The notes below the pieces were generated by a model. It saw only the letters and a list, made by a program, of their open reading frames with translations. It did not search any database and was not told the origin of the DNA. The position numbers and the translations under genes are program-made. A stretch of DNA of 23,004 nucleotides from Pigoraptor vietnamica (taxonomy: Eukaryota; Opisthokonta; Filasterea), in NCBI GenBank assembly GCA_943704525.1, contig CALSCQ010003389.1, forward strand, positions 1-23,004, given 5' to 3'. Positions 9,609-19,810 of this stretch are shown one piece after another; the first letter of the stretch is position 1, and each line of letters starts with the position of its first letter.

Positions 9609-12600
9609 TCACTCAAGGCGCGCTCGCTTGCACGTCTTCTTGGTGTGTCCTGCACGACCCCAACTATAAGCGACAGCATACCAACGCACATGGCAATACG
9701 CCCCTGCACGTCGTGCACTCACCGGGCTCCTGGCAGACGGAGCACTTGCGCTTCTTCGACTCCCCGCCGCCGCCACCACCTCCGCCGTCCGAACCGAAGT
9801 TGCCGCCTCCACCACCGCCGCTGTTGGGACACGCGCTCGCGTAGTGTCCCGGCTTGTCGCACTTGAAGCACTTTCCCCCGCCACCCCCGGCGCCCTTCTT
9901 GCCGCCGAAGCCGCCCCCTCCCCCAAATCGGGACCCGCCCTGATTGGGACACGAGCTGGCAAAGTGGCCGACCTCGTCGCACTTGTAGCACTTGGAGCCA
10001 TTCGACGACGACGCCCCACCGAACGAACCTCCGCCTCCTCCACCGCTTCGGGCGCCGTCCGCGTCGAATTCGTCGACCCAAATTCTAAACTGGCAGCCAC
10101 CCACGCTCCGCCGACACCCGTAAAATTCGCGCCCTTTGTTCGGGCCTTCCTTCGAGACGGTGTACTTGCCGGTCGGGTGGTCGCAGCGGCACAGGGGAGT
10201 GCCGGCATTCGTCACGCGAGGTGAATTGCCACCACCACCGCCGCCGCCGCCAGACCTCGCGTTCGATCCGAAGGAATCATAACGCTTCAAGGCGGACGAC
10301 GCCGGCACGAGGGAGGCGGGCCCAGAGTGCTGGCTGAAGTTCGGAAGGGGCCCCTCGGCATTGTCGGCCCACAAGAAGAAGTTGCACCGCGTCGCGTCGG
10401 ATCGATTCTTCGAGCAGCTGAAGAGCTCGCGGCCCTTGTTCGGGCCCTCCTTCTGGCACGTGAAGCGCCTTGTCGGGAGGTTGCACCCGCACACGGGATT
10501 CGACGCGTCCGCTTCAGACGAGCCCATCGACCCACCAACACCAAAGTTGGAGCGCTGCAGAGCACAAATGCGCGAAACAAAATTAGAGAGGAATGCTTGA
10601 CATATCATGCGCCATCCCCCACACACCTGCGACGGGCTCGGTCCACTGCCGATCTCGTCCGCCCACTTAAAAAATCCGCAGTGCTGAGGGTCGTCGCGCA
10701 TCTTGGCACAGCTAAAGAACACGCGACCAGGATGAAGGCCCGTCCGCGACGTCCGCTCAACAGCCAGGTCACCACACTTGCACCGTGGCGAGTCCTTAGA
10801 GTCACCCCCATGCCCCGCGTCGCCATACGAAGGAGGCGGCGGCGGCGGCGGCGGAATGACGAGTTTCTCGTCCACGTCGTCGTCGAAGCCCATCGGAAAA
10901 TCGTCCCCCGCGAGGTCAATCTCAACGACCGGCTCCTTCTTCGGAGCCTTCACCTTCGACGCCGGGCTAGCACGTCGCGGTGGTTGCGGCGCCGCTGCGG
11001 CACGTGGCGCGCGTATGCCCAGAACCTCGTTCACGTCGGCATCGCATGCGCCGGGACACCAACGCACCTCATCACCGCCCATATGAGCGGGAAGCGTCCC
11101 GCGCTTCAGACGTAAGATGAGCGGTTGGACCTTGCCGTCGTCGCCGCCGCACGTGCCGCAGGGCCCTCCCGCGGCCGAAACGTCCTCAACAGTGCTCGGC
11201 AGCCAAATGACCTCGCGACAGTCCGGATACCCGAGACATCCGATCATGAAGCCGCCCTCCTTCTTGCGACGCACCATCATGTCGCACCGCTTGCAGCGAG
11301 GGCAGCGGCGGAGGGGACCAATGTCTTGGATCCCGCCAACACCTCCGCCCATTCCACCGCCGCCTATGCCTCCACCGCCTCCGCCACCGTCGCCGAAATC
11401 ATCGTCGTCACCGCCGCCGCCACCACCACCACCACCACCACCACCACCGCCGCCGCCCTGTCCCCCACCAACAGGAGGAAGTCCCATATTCTCGCGCACG
11501 GCATCGGCAAGCTTGTCAACCTGCTCGACGGCGGTGCGAAAGACGTCGCGATAGCGCGTTATCTGATCACGCACGACAGCTTCGCGCGTGCGGCTGCCGT
11601 CGCAGATCTTGCGCATGTCGAGCTCCATTTCGGCGCGCATCCGGGGCTTGGACATATCGAAGCCCATCGCGTCGTAGCCTTCGACGAGGGCGATGCCGAG
11701 CGAAGAGGGGTGGAAGAGGTTGTTCTGCTTGAAGACGTACTCGCGCTCGAGAATCTTCTTGATGTGCTCGTGCATCGTCGCGTCGGTGCCAATTCCGTGT
11801 TGGTCCATCAGCGATATCAGATCCGCCTCCGACAGGAGCGCCGGCGCGGTCGTGCTCCCCTCGCTGAGCTCGAGCACCGAGGGCACGAATGTGTCGCCGA
11901 CACGGAGAGGCGGAAGCGTGCTGTCGTTCGAGCGATCGTACGGATACACATCGAGGTAGTTCCGCTCCGTGTACATGTAACCCTTGGCGCTGAAGTGCTC
12001 GTCGCCGACGCACACCGCAATAGTCGTCTCGTTGTACTTGGCGTCCAGCGATATGCACGCGAGGAAACGCCGAGTGACGAGCTCGTAGAGACGCCGCTGG
12101 TCGCCCTCCAGTCCAGCGCCCGGCTTCGTCGGGTGAATCGGCGGATGCGCCTTGTCCGAGTTCTTGCCGTTGCGCGGCGTGGGCGTGCCATTCGGTGGCA
12201 CGAAACGGGAGGCGAACTCGCCCCAGTTCGGGTCGCGCGTCTGCATGCTGACGAGCGCCGCGAGGTCGATCGACGGCTCAAACATGTCCGTTTCCGTGCG
12301 CGGGTAGCTGATGTAGCCGTCGTTGTACAGCTTCTCGGCAATCTGCATCGTTTGGTCCGAGCTCATCTTGAGCACGTTCGACGCCATCTTCTGCAGCTCA
12401 ACCGTCGCAAACGGCGTAGGTCGCCACTTTGTGCGCGGCTTGCACTCCACAGACAGCACGCGCGCGGTCGGGTCCGCGCAGCAGAGCTCGTAGAGCGCGA
12501 GTGCGGCCACGTGGTTGAAAATGCGCCCGCGTTGCCATCCAAACGTGGTTGGGTTTCCACCGCGCGGGTCGCCGTACACCATGTGAATGTACCAGAAATC

Positions 12601-13638
12601 CTCGGGAACGAAGGCAGCGGCCCGCTTGTACTGGTCGACGACAAAGCCGAGCGTCGGAAACTGACATGGCCCTACACACACCGCACGAATGAGCAAAGCT
12701 TCACAACATGAACAGCAGACAATGCCAGGGCAACGACGGCCGCACCGTAGCTGATCATCTTGTCGCTAAGCTCCGCACACACGCGGCGCAGGTGAAGCGT
12801 CTGGAACCGAGTGAACGCAGCGCCGATGCGGAGGTCGAGTTCGCTCCGTGCGTCGACGGCGTCCGACATCTTCTGGTCGGGCTGCGTGAGGCCTGTGCAC
12901 GCGGCGAAAATGTCCCTGCAGGTGCACACACCGTCATTCTTTGGTCTCTCGCGTTGATATCCACTCATGCAATGCACACACAGAATAAACTCACCGCGGC
13001 GTCACGGCCGAGAAGTGTGCCCTCATCACGCGCATGTTTTTGTTTACGGCAAGGCAGACGTTGACGATCTCAAACGCAATGTTTTCTCCCTCGCGATCGC
13101 AGTCAGTCCACAACACGAGCCACTGCGCGCGCCTCGCCTCGCGTTCGAGCGTGCGCTTGATGTCCTCGTACTTGGCGTTAACGGTCTTCGACACGGGCGC
13201 CTCGAACAGCTGCACGGGGTTGACGGCGTTCCAGTTGCGATAACCCGCGGGGAAGTCCGAGGACATCAGGTGCCCCAGCACCGACGTCATGGCGACGTCG
13301 CAATCCTGGTTGAGCAGCTTGCACTGGAACTCGAAGACTTTGTTGTACTTCGAGAAGCCCTCGCGCTGCAAACGAGCCAGTCTCCAGAGTTAGCTAAGCT
13401 GCAAACGCGCATGCATCCACTTGCATCGCCTCAGCGTAATCAACCAGTTTTCCCTCTGCCGCCCTCAATTACAGAGAACGTTGAAAGCTCTATGACATTG
13501 GAAGCTTAAAATAAAGGCAACTGTGCGCACGCAGTTGTTCTAGGTGCTCACCGTGCGGTACCGCTGCGCGCCGGCGAGTATCGACGCAATGCCGCTGGCC
13601 ACCGAGGGCTTCTCGGCCACTGCAAGCACGCGCACCAT
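9609..13638 (-). CDS. TOP3A: DNA topoisomerase III alpha (type IA) with three GRF and three CCHC zinc fingers
   Basis: Strand-passage enzyme that, with a BLM/Sgs1-type helicase, dissolves double Holliday junctions. Six exons (13552-13638, 12995-13365, 12746-12915, 10627-12671, 9723-10554, 9609-9649) close in frame to 1181 residues. MVRVLAVAEKPSVA opens the Toprim fold; the acidic cluster DCDREGENI is at 117-125; the catalytic tyrosine is Tyr332 in GYISYPRTET. Family blocks include AHPPIHPTK, HGIGTDATMHEH and YDAMGFDMSKP. After a Gly-rich linker come a C4-type finger (CPRCKRC...C...C), three GRF fingers (the last two with KEGPNKGRE) and three CCHC knuckles (CYKCDEVGHFASSC, CFKCDKPGHYASAC, CSVCQEPGHTKKTC); the last knuckle spans the final intron, which supports that splice. 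Human TOP3A has two GRF fingers and one knuckle. No extended N-terminal mitochondrial leader is present. Confidence 0.96.
10555..10626 (-). other. 72-base, stop-free, in-frame intron of TOP3A
   Basis: It starts GTGTGTGGG and ends GTGCTCTGCAG. It lies between the first and second GRF fingers. Its length is a multiple of three and it has no in-frame stop, so retention would insert 24 residues. It is called an intron because the insert has no family counterpart and both splice sites fit the local pattern. Confidence 0.75.
11355..11475. repeat. Codon repeat encoding the poly-Gly linker of TOP3A
   Basis: Near-continuous CCX codons on the plus strand (GGN on the sense strand), including a CCACCACC trinucleotide run at about 11419-11450. 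They encode two Gly runs split by an acidic DDDDFGD. Trinucleotide slippage probably varies its length. Confidence 0.85.
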
Positions 13639-13941
13639 TCTCGCGACGCTTCCGTCCCGAGGCACGCGGGTGCCCTCTCACGCTACGCTTTCACCCCATT
13701 GCCCAGCTAGAATTGCGTTGGATTAACCGAAGGACGCGTTACTCTTGCCGTGAGATGCGCGAGGTTGCCGAATGGTCCGAATGCACATCAAAAAAAGTTG
13801 GCGAGTCGCGAAATGAGCGCAAGATAAGTGCGCATGCGAGGTGCTTTCAGTTCCTATTCTTTCGCGAGAGTACGTCGACGTCGGCAACTTGAAGCAAGTG
13901 GATGCAGCTCGCAGCGTTTGTCTCCACCGACAGTCGGTTAC

Positions 13942-13959
13942 CGCCAAAAAATTTGGCGC
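13942..13959. promoter_or_regulatory. Palindromic E2F-type site upstream of TOP3A
   Basis: Arms CGCCAAA and TTTGGCG, seven bases each, flank an AAA spacer. The right arm continues to the exact word TTTGGCGC (13952-13959). It is 314 bases upstream of the TOP3A ATG. Confidence 0.5.
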
Positions 13960-13961
13960 GC

Positions 13962-13976
13962 TGGGTGTAACACCCA
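13962..13976. repeat. Perfect 7-bp-arm inverted repeat beside the E2F dyad
   Basis: TGGGTGT, one central A, ACACCCA. Such a symmetric pair could be a dimeric factor site; no factor is assigned. Confidence 0.5.
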
Positions 13977-14044
13977 CCCTGCGTCCCACATGTCTCCTCC
14001 AGTGTGATGATTATGTGAGCCCAACGGGTCTGTATTTTCTCCGC

Positions 14045-14547
14045 TCACGACCTGAGCGACGCAAAGAGGCCCTTCTTCTTGCTCGCCTTGGCATCGAATT
14101 CGACGACGAGTGCGCTTGCCATCTCACGCACCAGCACGGCGGGGTCGGCAGAGACCAGCCGCCGGCAGAGGGCGGGCAATCCGAAGGCCTCCATCATCTC
14201 GCGCTTGTGCTCGCTCGTGTGGTACATGTCGCCCACGAGCTTGAGCATGTCGAGACGGACATTGGGGCGTGGGTTCGAGAGCCGCTCGAGGACCACCTGC
14301 ATGAGCCCTGCGGCCGTCAGCTTGCGCGTGATCGACTCGGATGCGAGCAGCATTCGATGGAGGGGTTCTCCCATGCGGTCGAGCGAGGGCGACTTGGACG
14401 CCGCAAACGCCGCCACGAGCGCCTTGATGTTCTGGGCCGTGCCAATCGCAGACTCGGCCTTCTTCGTGTCATCCATGGCCCTGTAAGGAACTCCGTTAGT
14501 ACTCATATTCGCCCAGATGGCAGTAGGAAAAATAGAGGAACATGGAA

Positions 14548-14618
<71 letters not shown>

Positions 14619-17600
14619 ACACACACTGCGCAAGACGACACAAGACACCAACGATCGCAATTTGCAGACGGTCAGCCCACCATGCGGCGAGGGCGTCGAT
14701 CGCGTTGACCTGCCAGTAGGGGTCGCGCAGGAGCGAGACAAACATTTCGATGTTGTTGTTCGTGCTGTCTTCCTTGATGGCCTTGGTCGTCCGCCGCCCA
14801 ATAATGTCGAATGTGATCTGAAGTGCGAGCTGGCGCAGCGGGCTGTTGTCGCGGCTGATGTAGAACCGCAGAGGCGGCATCGCACCCGCGTGCGCGGCCT
14901 CCTCCTGGCGGCTTCGGTTCAAGCGGCAGAGGTTGAAGAGCGTGTTGAGCACCTGGTTGTGCATCTCCTGCGCGACGAGAGATCGAGAGAAGAAGAGGGC
15001 TGTGAGTGAAAAGGTACCGACATATCCATCGTTCTCTGTGGGCCACCGGTGCAGGGCGCACCTTGATGAGAGGGCCAGTGCGCCTGTCCAAGATCTTCAC
15101 GAGCCGCGGGATCGTCTTTGCGTCCTGGAGGGCGTCGAGCGTGTTCGGGTCCATCGACACGTTCTTCACGGCCTTGAGCAGCGTCACGAGCACGTCGCCA
15201 GACACGGAGAAGAGGTCGAGGAAAGAAACGAGCGCTGCAGTCAAGCGTACACACAAGTGTCAGCAACGCACATGCACTCGAACATGCATGTCCCTCCTTG
15301 TTCTATTACTGACTGAGACACTCACGTTGGAGGACCTCGGGACGTGCCATTTCCATCTTGACGACAGAGTCCGCGTGCGAGAACCAGAGGAATATCTCGG
15401 CAATCGACAGCACCGAGCTGCCGAGCGCGCGTGCCTTCTTCTCGTCGGCAGACTCCTCCTTCTTTTCCGTCGACGGCGACGACGACTGAAGGTTGCCCGG
15501 CATGAGATTGGTGGAGCTCGAACTCCGGCTCGCAAAGAGATTGCGCGTGCTGCTCGTCTTCCGCGGCGCCTTGTCCGACGCATTCGCCGCCGCCGACTGC
15601 CCTGCGTTCACGATGCCTCCCGCCGCGAGCAGAATGGCCGCCTGCGCCCCGTGAAGCTCCTCGAGCATCTGGAGCATAATGGCGGTGAGGCGACGCAGAA
15701 GGCCCGTCTTCGCAAACAACCGGCAAAAGTCGTTCTTCGGCGTGACGCTCTGCCAATGGGCGAGACGAGGGAGCAAATATGTCAGCACTCGAGGGAGCGG
15801 GCAGTCACAAACTCCAGCCAAGAAAACAGTGAAGCACGCGGCGCACCTCCAACTCAAACACGCTGCGAATGCACTCGATGCCGATTCGCACGAGCTCTTC
15901 GTTCCCGACGTACGCGTCGCCAATGAGTTCCACAAGGACGGGGAGGCCGCGACACGAGATGAAGATCTGGAGCGTCTCCGTCTGGCACATTCGCTGCACA
16001 AACTGCGCGGCCTCCAGGCGCACCGCCTTGTCGTACGAAGGGGCCGCAAAGCGGACGACCGCGGGAATGCCACCGACCATGCAAAAGTTGTCCTTGATGG
16101 CGGGCGAGTCACTCACAATCTGCGATGCGGAGGGACAAAGGTGAGCCGGCGTGCGTCGAGCATTCGTAATTTCCATCATCGCTCCTTCACAAGAAAAGTG
16201 TCGCAGGGAGAGAAAGTAAGACATCCGTTCTCGGCAGTCACAGGGGTTGAGCCCCATCGACCCCGTAGGGATGTAGGGAAGATAGAAAGACACGCGCAGA
16301 CACACAGTGCGACACACACCAGATTGACGATCTTGAGGATGCTCCGGAGGATTTCCGGCTTCTCAGAAACCTCGAGGAGGTCCATCATTGGAATGACGCC
16401 GTGGTGTGCAATCAGCTCGTACCGCTGGTCGGGGTACTCGGAGAATATCTCAAACTGCCCGCGCGCGAGGAAGAGAGGGACGAGGAGATAATGAGGAAAA
16501 GGCAAACAAAATGAATAAACAAATCGGCGCAGTTAATACACGTTCTTGCCCATTACTAACACGCTGTCCACATAGATAAGCTGTCAAACAGCACACCCAC
16601 CAGCTTGTTGCACACGGCGAGCGTCCCTGCCTCGTCCATCCGCGTACCGAGCCGCCCAATCAGGCGCATCGTCTCCGCCGACAGCCGCGCATGCTTGTCC
16701 TGCAGAATGCGCGCCTCTTCGTCGTAGTCCTCAAAGTCCTCCTCGAGCCCAGCAAAGGGGTCCTCGTCCTCGCTCTCGTCCGCGGGCGGAGGCCACGACA
16801 TCTCGTCGTCGCGCTCCTGCAGCCGCTTCGCTGCGGCGGCCGAGAAGCGCACCGTGCCGGCCCCAAAGAGGTCGCTGAAGTCGTCGTCGTCCTCCCGGTC
16901 GCGATATTTTGCGAGGGCCTCCTGCCCCGGCGACCCGGCCTGCGCCGCGGCGGGCGACTCGGCGCGCTGGCTGCGGCTGACGCTGGGCGCACGCGAGCTT
17001 CGCGTGGAAGGAGAGCTCGACGGCGGCGACTTCTTCTCGGGCTGCGATGGCGCAGGTGCGCTGACCGTAGACGGCACCGACGATGTGGACGAGCTCTGCG
17101 ACGTTTCGAGGCGCTTAGCGAGCTCCCGCGCGTCCACCTCGCTCCACTCGTCCGACTCATTGTCTTCGGAATACTTCGATAGCTTCTCTGCGGCGGTCAG
17201 CGGCTTGGCCTCCTTGGCCTCCGTCGGTTTCGTCACGCGCACCACCGTCTGCAGCTTTTCGGCGTCAGGGAAGTCGTCATCCCACACCTCGTCGTCCTCC
17301 CCCGCTGACGGAGGCGCAGGCGCGGAGGCGGGCGCACGCGCTGCCTTTGGCGCTGCCGGCTTTTCGGCAACTGCAGCTGGCGCCTTTTCGGCCGCGTGCG
17401 AAGCCGTGTCCTTGCTCGCCGTGTTGCTCCCCCCGCTGCTGGTCGGAGCAACGTTGCTTTGTGCGGTCGCGGCGGGGCTGCTCGGGGCATTCGCACTTCC
17501 AGCCTTCATGATGACCGTGCGAACGTTCAGCTCACCCTCAAAATCGACGTCCCAGTTCTCATCGTCCGCATCCTCGGTCGTGACAGAGGCACGTGTCGTT

Positions 17601-19810
17601 GGCGTGGCGGACGGCAGCGGCCCGACATTGGGAAGGGACGCGCGACTGCCGAAGGAACCCTTTCGCGCATAGTCATCCTGCAGCGACTGTCGGTGTGCCG
17701 GTGTCGCGGCCGACGTGGACGGCGGCAACTCTGCGGGTGACTGCGCCCTCTTCTCCGGTTGTGCTGGCTGCGCCTGCGCTTGCGGTTGGCCTGGCGCGGT
17801 CGTGTTGATACCGAACACAGACTCGATCGACGGGCGGATGTTCCGCTCGACAACCGGGTCGCGCACTGACCCTCGTCGCGTCAAGCCGCCACGCTTGACG
17901 CTCGCGTTTCGTTTCAGCTGCATGAGGATCGCGGGGTCTGGCGAGGGCGACAGCAAAAGTAAGCGACAGTTCCGTGTACGTGTGCGGACTGACAAGACAC
18001 ACCTTCTTTTGTCGTGTTGTACTGCTTGATGTCGTCCCACATGTCCTCCGGGCGCTGCACCTTGCTCTGCCCCAAACGAAAACACACCAATCATTAATTA
18101 ACGACCCTGAATAACACACCGATGGGCACGAGCACCACAGCGCTAATTGTGCCGTGGAAAGGAAGAACCAGCGCACCTGCTTTTTAACCGCTTGCAGCCA
18201 GGCGTGACGCAACAGTTTCCTCGCAGACACCCGCAAATTGGGGTCCTTTTGGAAGCACTGGAGCAGAAAATCCCTCAACGCCTGCGCCGGTCACAATTGT
18301 CAGTCGCATCCTCCAACACACGACACCACGGGAACACACGTTCAATAGAGCCACCGCATGCTCGCTGCTTCGACCGTAACCAGCACGCCCCACTGCCACG
18401 CCCCACTGCCACGCACCCCCGAGAGGCCCTCCGGAAGCGGCGGATGGTCGTCTTGCACAATGCGGAAGAGTGCCGGCATGGGCGGCAGTTCAAAGTACGG
18501 CGGCACGCCCGTGAGAAGCTCAATCACGGTGCACCCGACGCTCCTGCAGCACGACGGGGACTGAATTCAGCATGCCGTGTACCGCCATCCACTCATGCCC
18601 CTCTATGATGTGTACGGCACGGCGAATGTGACAGACTGGTTAAGCATGCTTGGTGCGCGATCCTCCACTCCTGCCACTATAGTGTGGACGGCGAATGTGA
18701 CTGATTGTCGCCGTTCGGATCGTGCAGAGGCCCATGGCCGCACACCCACCAAATGTCCGACGCCGTTGTCGACCCGCTCAACTCGATGATTTCAGGTGCC
18801 ACTGCCAGCGCACGCGTCGTGGATGTCAGCTCCCGACACCACAAAAACGCCCACAATCGAGCCAAGAACAATCGACGACACGCACGCACAAACAGAACCA
18901 GCGACTGCCACCCACTCCAGTAGGGCGTGCCGACCACCGCCGCCTCGTCAATGTCCGCGAGCTTCGTGGCGACGCCAAAGTCCGCGAGCTTCACGTGACC
19001 CTCTTTCGTGGTGAGGATGTTTGCGCCCTTGATGTCCCTGTGGATCACACCCTGGTCGTGGAGGTAGAGCAGCCCGTCGAGCACCTGCACAATGTACACG
19101 GCCACGAGCGTCTCGGGAAATTGGCCGAATCGCTTCAGCACGCCCTGGAGGGACCCGTTCTCGACGTACCTACGGCGAACGCATCACACGCACGCGTCAG
19201 CAATCGGCATGCCGTTACCTTCCCACGGTGTAACGCGAAGTATCACCGGCATCTATGAATAGCGAGAGGGGACAGAGGGACAGACAGCCACCCACTCGAG
19301 CACAATGTAGAGGTAGCCGTCCTTTTTGCTGGCCGCAATGTACTTGACGATGTTCGGGTGGTTCAGCTTCTTCAAAAGCTCAATTTCGCTCTGCGCGGAA
19401 TCCGATTCACGTAAGAAGGGCGATGTCAAATCACGAGTGACAGCCAAGACAAAGCGGCTAATCCGCAGCGTCTCTCACAGTCTCGGGCACTGCGCCCGTA
19501 TGCCCAGCATCCGATTCGCTGTCAGTGGGTTCGCAGAGGCAACACACACCATGATTGTGTTCTGTTTGAGCTCCTGCATCTTCCCAAGCTTGACCTTCTT
19601 AATGGCGACTGTGGTGCCATCGTTCGTGTTCAGCGCCTTGAACACGGCGCCAAACGCACCCTTGCCGATGCAGTCGCCGAGGAGCTGAAAGCGAGTGACA
19701 ACGACAATCAGCTACAGTTTCCAACTGGAGAGTGACGCAGACGGTGCAAGGCCCATGTCAGGCGTACGCACATATTTCCCCAGCTTCTCGGTCTTCGCCG
19801 TCGTCGACAT
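14045..19810 (-). CDS. MAP3KE1: MAP3K-epsilon / Cdc7 / SepH-type (septation network) protein kinase with C-terminal ARM-like repeats
   Basis: Ser/Thr kinase of the SIN/Hippo-like pathway that controls cytokinesis in fungi and Dictyostelium (SepA) and growth in plants. Fifteen exons (19772-19810, 19550-19684, 19296-19390, 18916-19169, 18750-18801, 18417-18543, 18177-18281, 18003-18066, 16601-17937, 16320-16454, 15847-16119, 15326-15749, 15062-15234, 14681-14967, 14045-14480) close to 1311 residues; Arabidopsis MAP3Ke1 has about 1370. Kinase domain about 14-268: GKGAFGAV 20-27, Lys42, [15 protein letters not shown] from 133, DFG 153-155, GTPYWMAPE 170-178, and [13 protein letters not shown], a hallmark of this family. 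An acidic, disordered linker spans 290-735. Helical ARM-type repeats follow to the end, including [20 protein letters not shown] and [16 protein letters not shown], as in the plant protein. Several exons end at GTGGG donors that split Trp or Met codons. The donors of exons 3 and 14 were chosen for frame and family fit over downstream GTs. Confidence 0.93.
14495..14501 (-). promoter_or_regulatory. Exact TACTAAC branch-site word in the last kinase intron
   Basis: The sense strand reads TACTAAC, the optimal U2-pairing branch sequence. The branch A is about 15 bases upstream of the TTCCTTACAG acceptor. Confidence 0.65.
14549..14617. repeat. 69-base poly(A) (poly(T) in sense) in the last kinase intron
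   Basis: A pure A run on the plus strand. On the kinase sense strand it is poly(T), placed between the donor at 14680 and a TACTAAC branch-site word at 14501-14495. No element body precedes the A run, so a SINE-like origin is not supported. Confidence 0.95.
18614..18707. repeat. Degenerate direct repeat in kinase intron 5
   Basis: The words ACGGCGAATGTGACAGACTG and ACGGCGAATGTGACTGATTG occur about 70 bases apart within the 206-base intron. The space between them is unrelated. Confidence 0.6.

Larger units (their letters stand above)
13639..14044. promoter_or_regulatory. 406-base spacer: TOP3A promoter and kinase 3' flank
   Basis: This tail-to-head spacer must serve both the kinase 3' end and TOP3A initiation. 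It holds a dyad with an exact E2F word at 13942-13958 and a second, adjacent inverted repeat at 13962-13976. No coding potential is recognised. Confidence 0.6.

Noticed and set aside
9650-9663. Alternative TOP3A acceptor TTATAG at about 9664
   Set aside because: Joining there shifts the frame and loses the final His/Cys of the third zinc knuckle; the CGTGCAG acceptor restores CCHC.
11125-12711. 528-codon open frame on the plus strand opposite TOP3A
   Set aside because: It mirrors the GC-rich codon pattern of TOP3A on the other strand, has no recognisable domain, and the minus frame has unmistakable topoisomerase motifs.
14549-14617. Poly(A) as the tail of a retroposed SINE or processed copy
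   Set aside because: No element body, target-site duplication or gene-derived sequence lies before the A run.
14503-14964. Frames running through the poly(A/T) run as poly-Lys or poly-Phe proteins
   Set aside because: The run is intronic; the kinase frame closes properly when it is spliced out.
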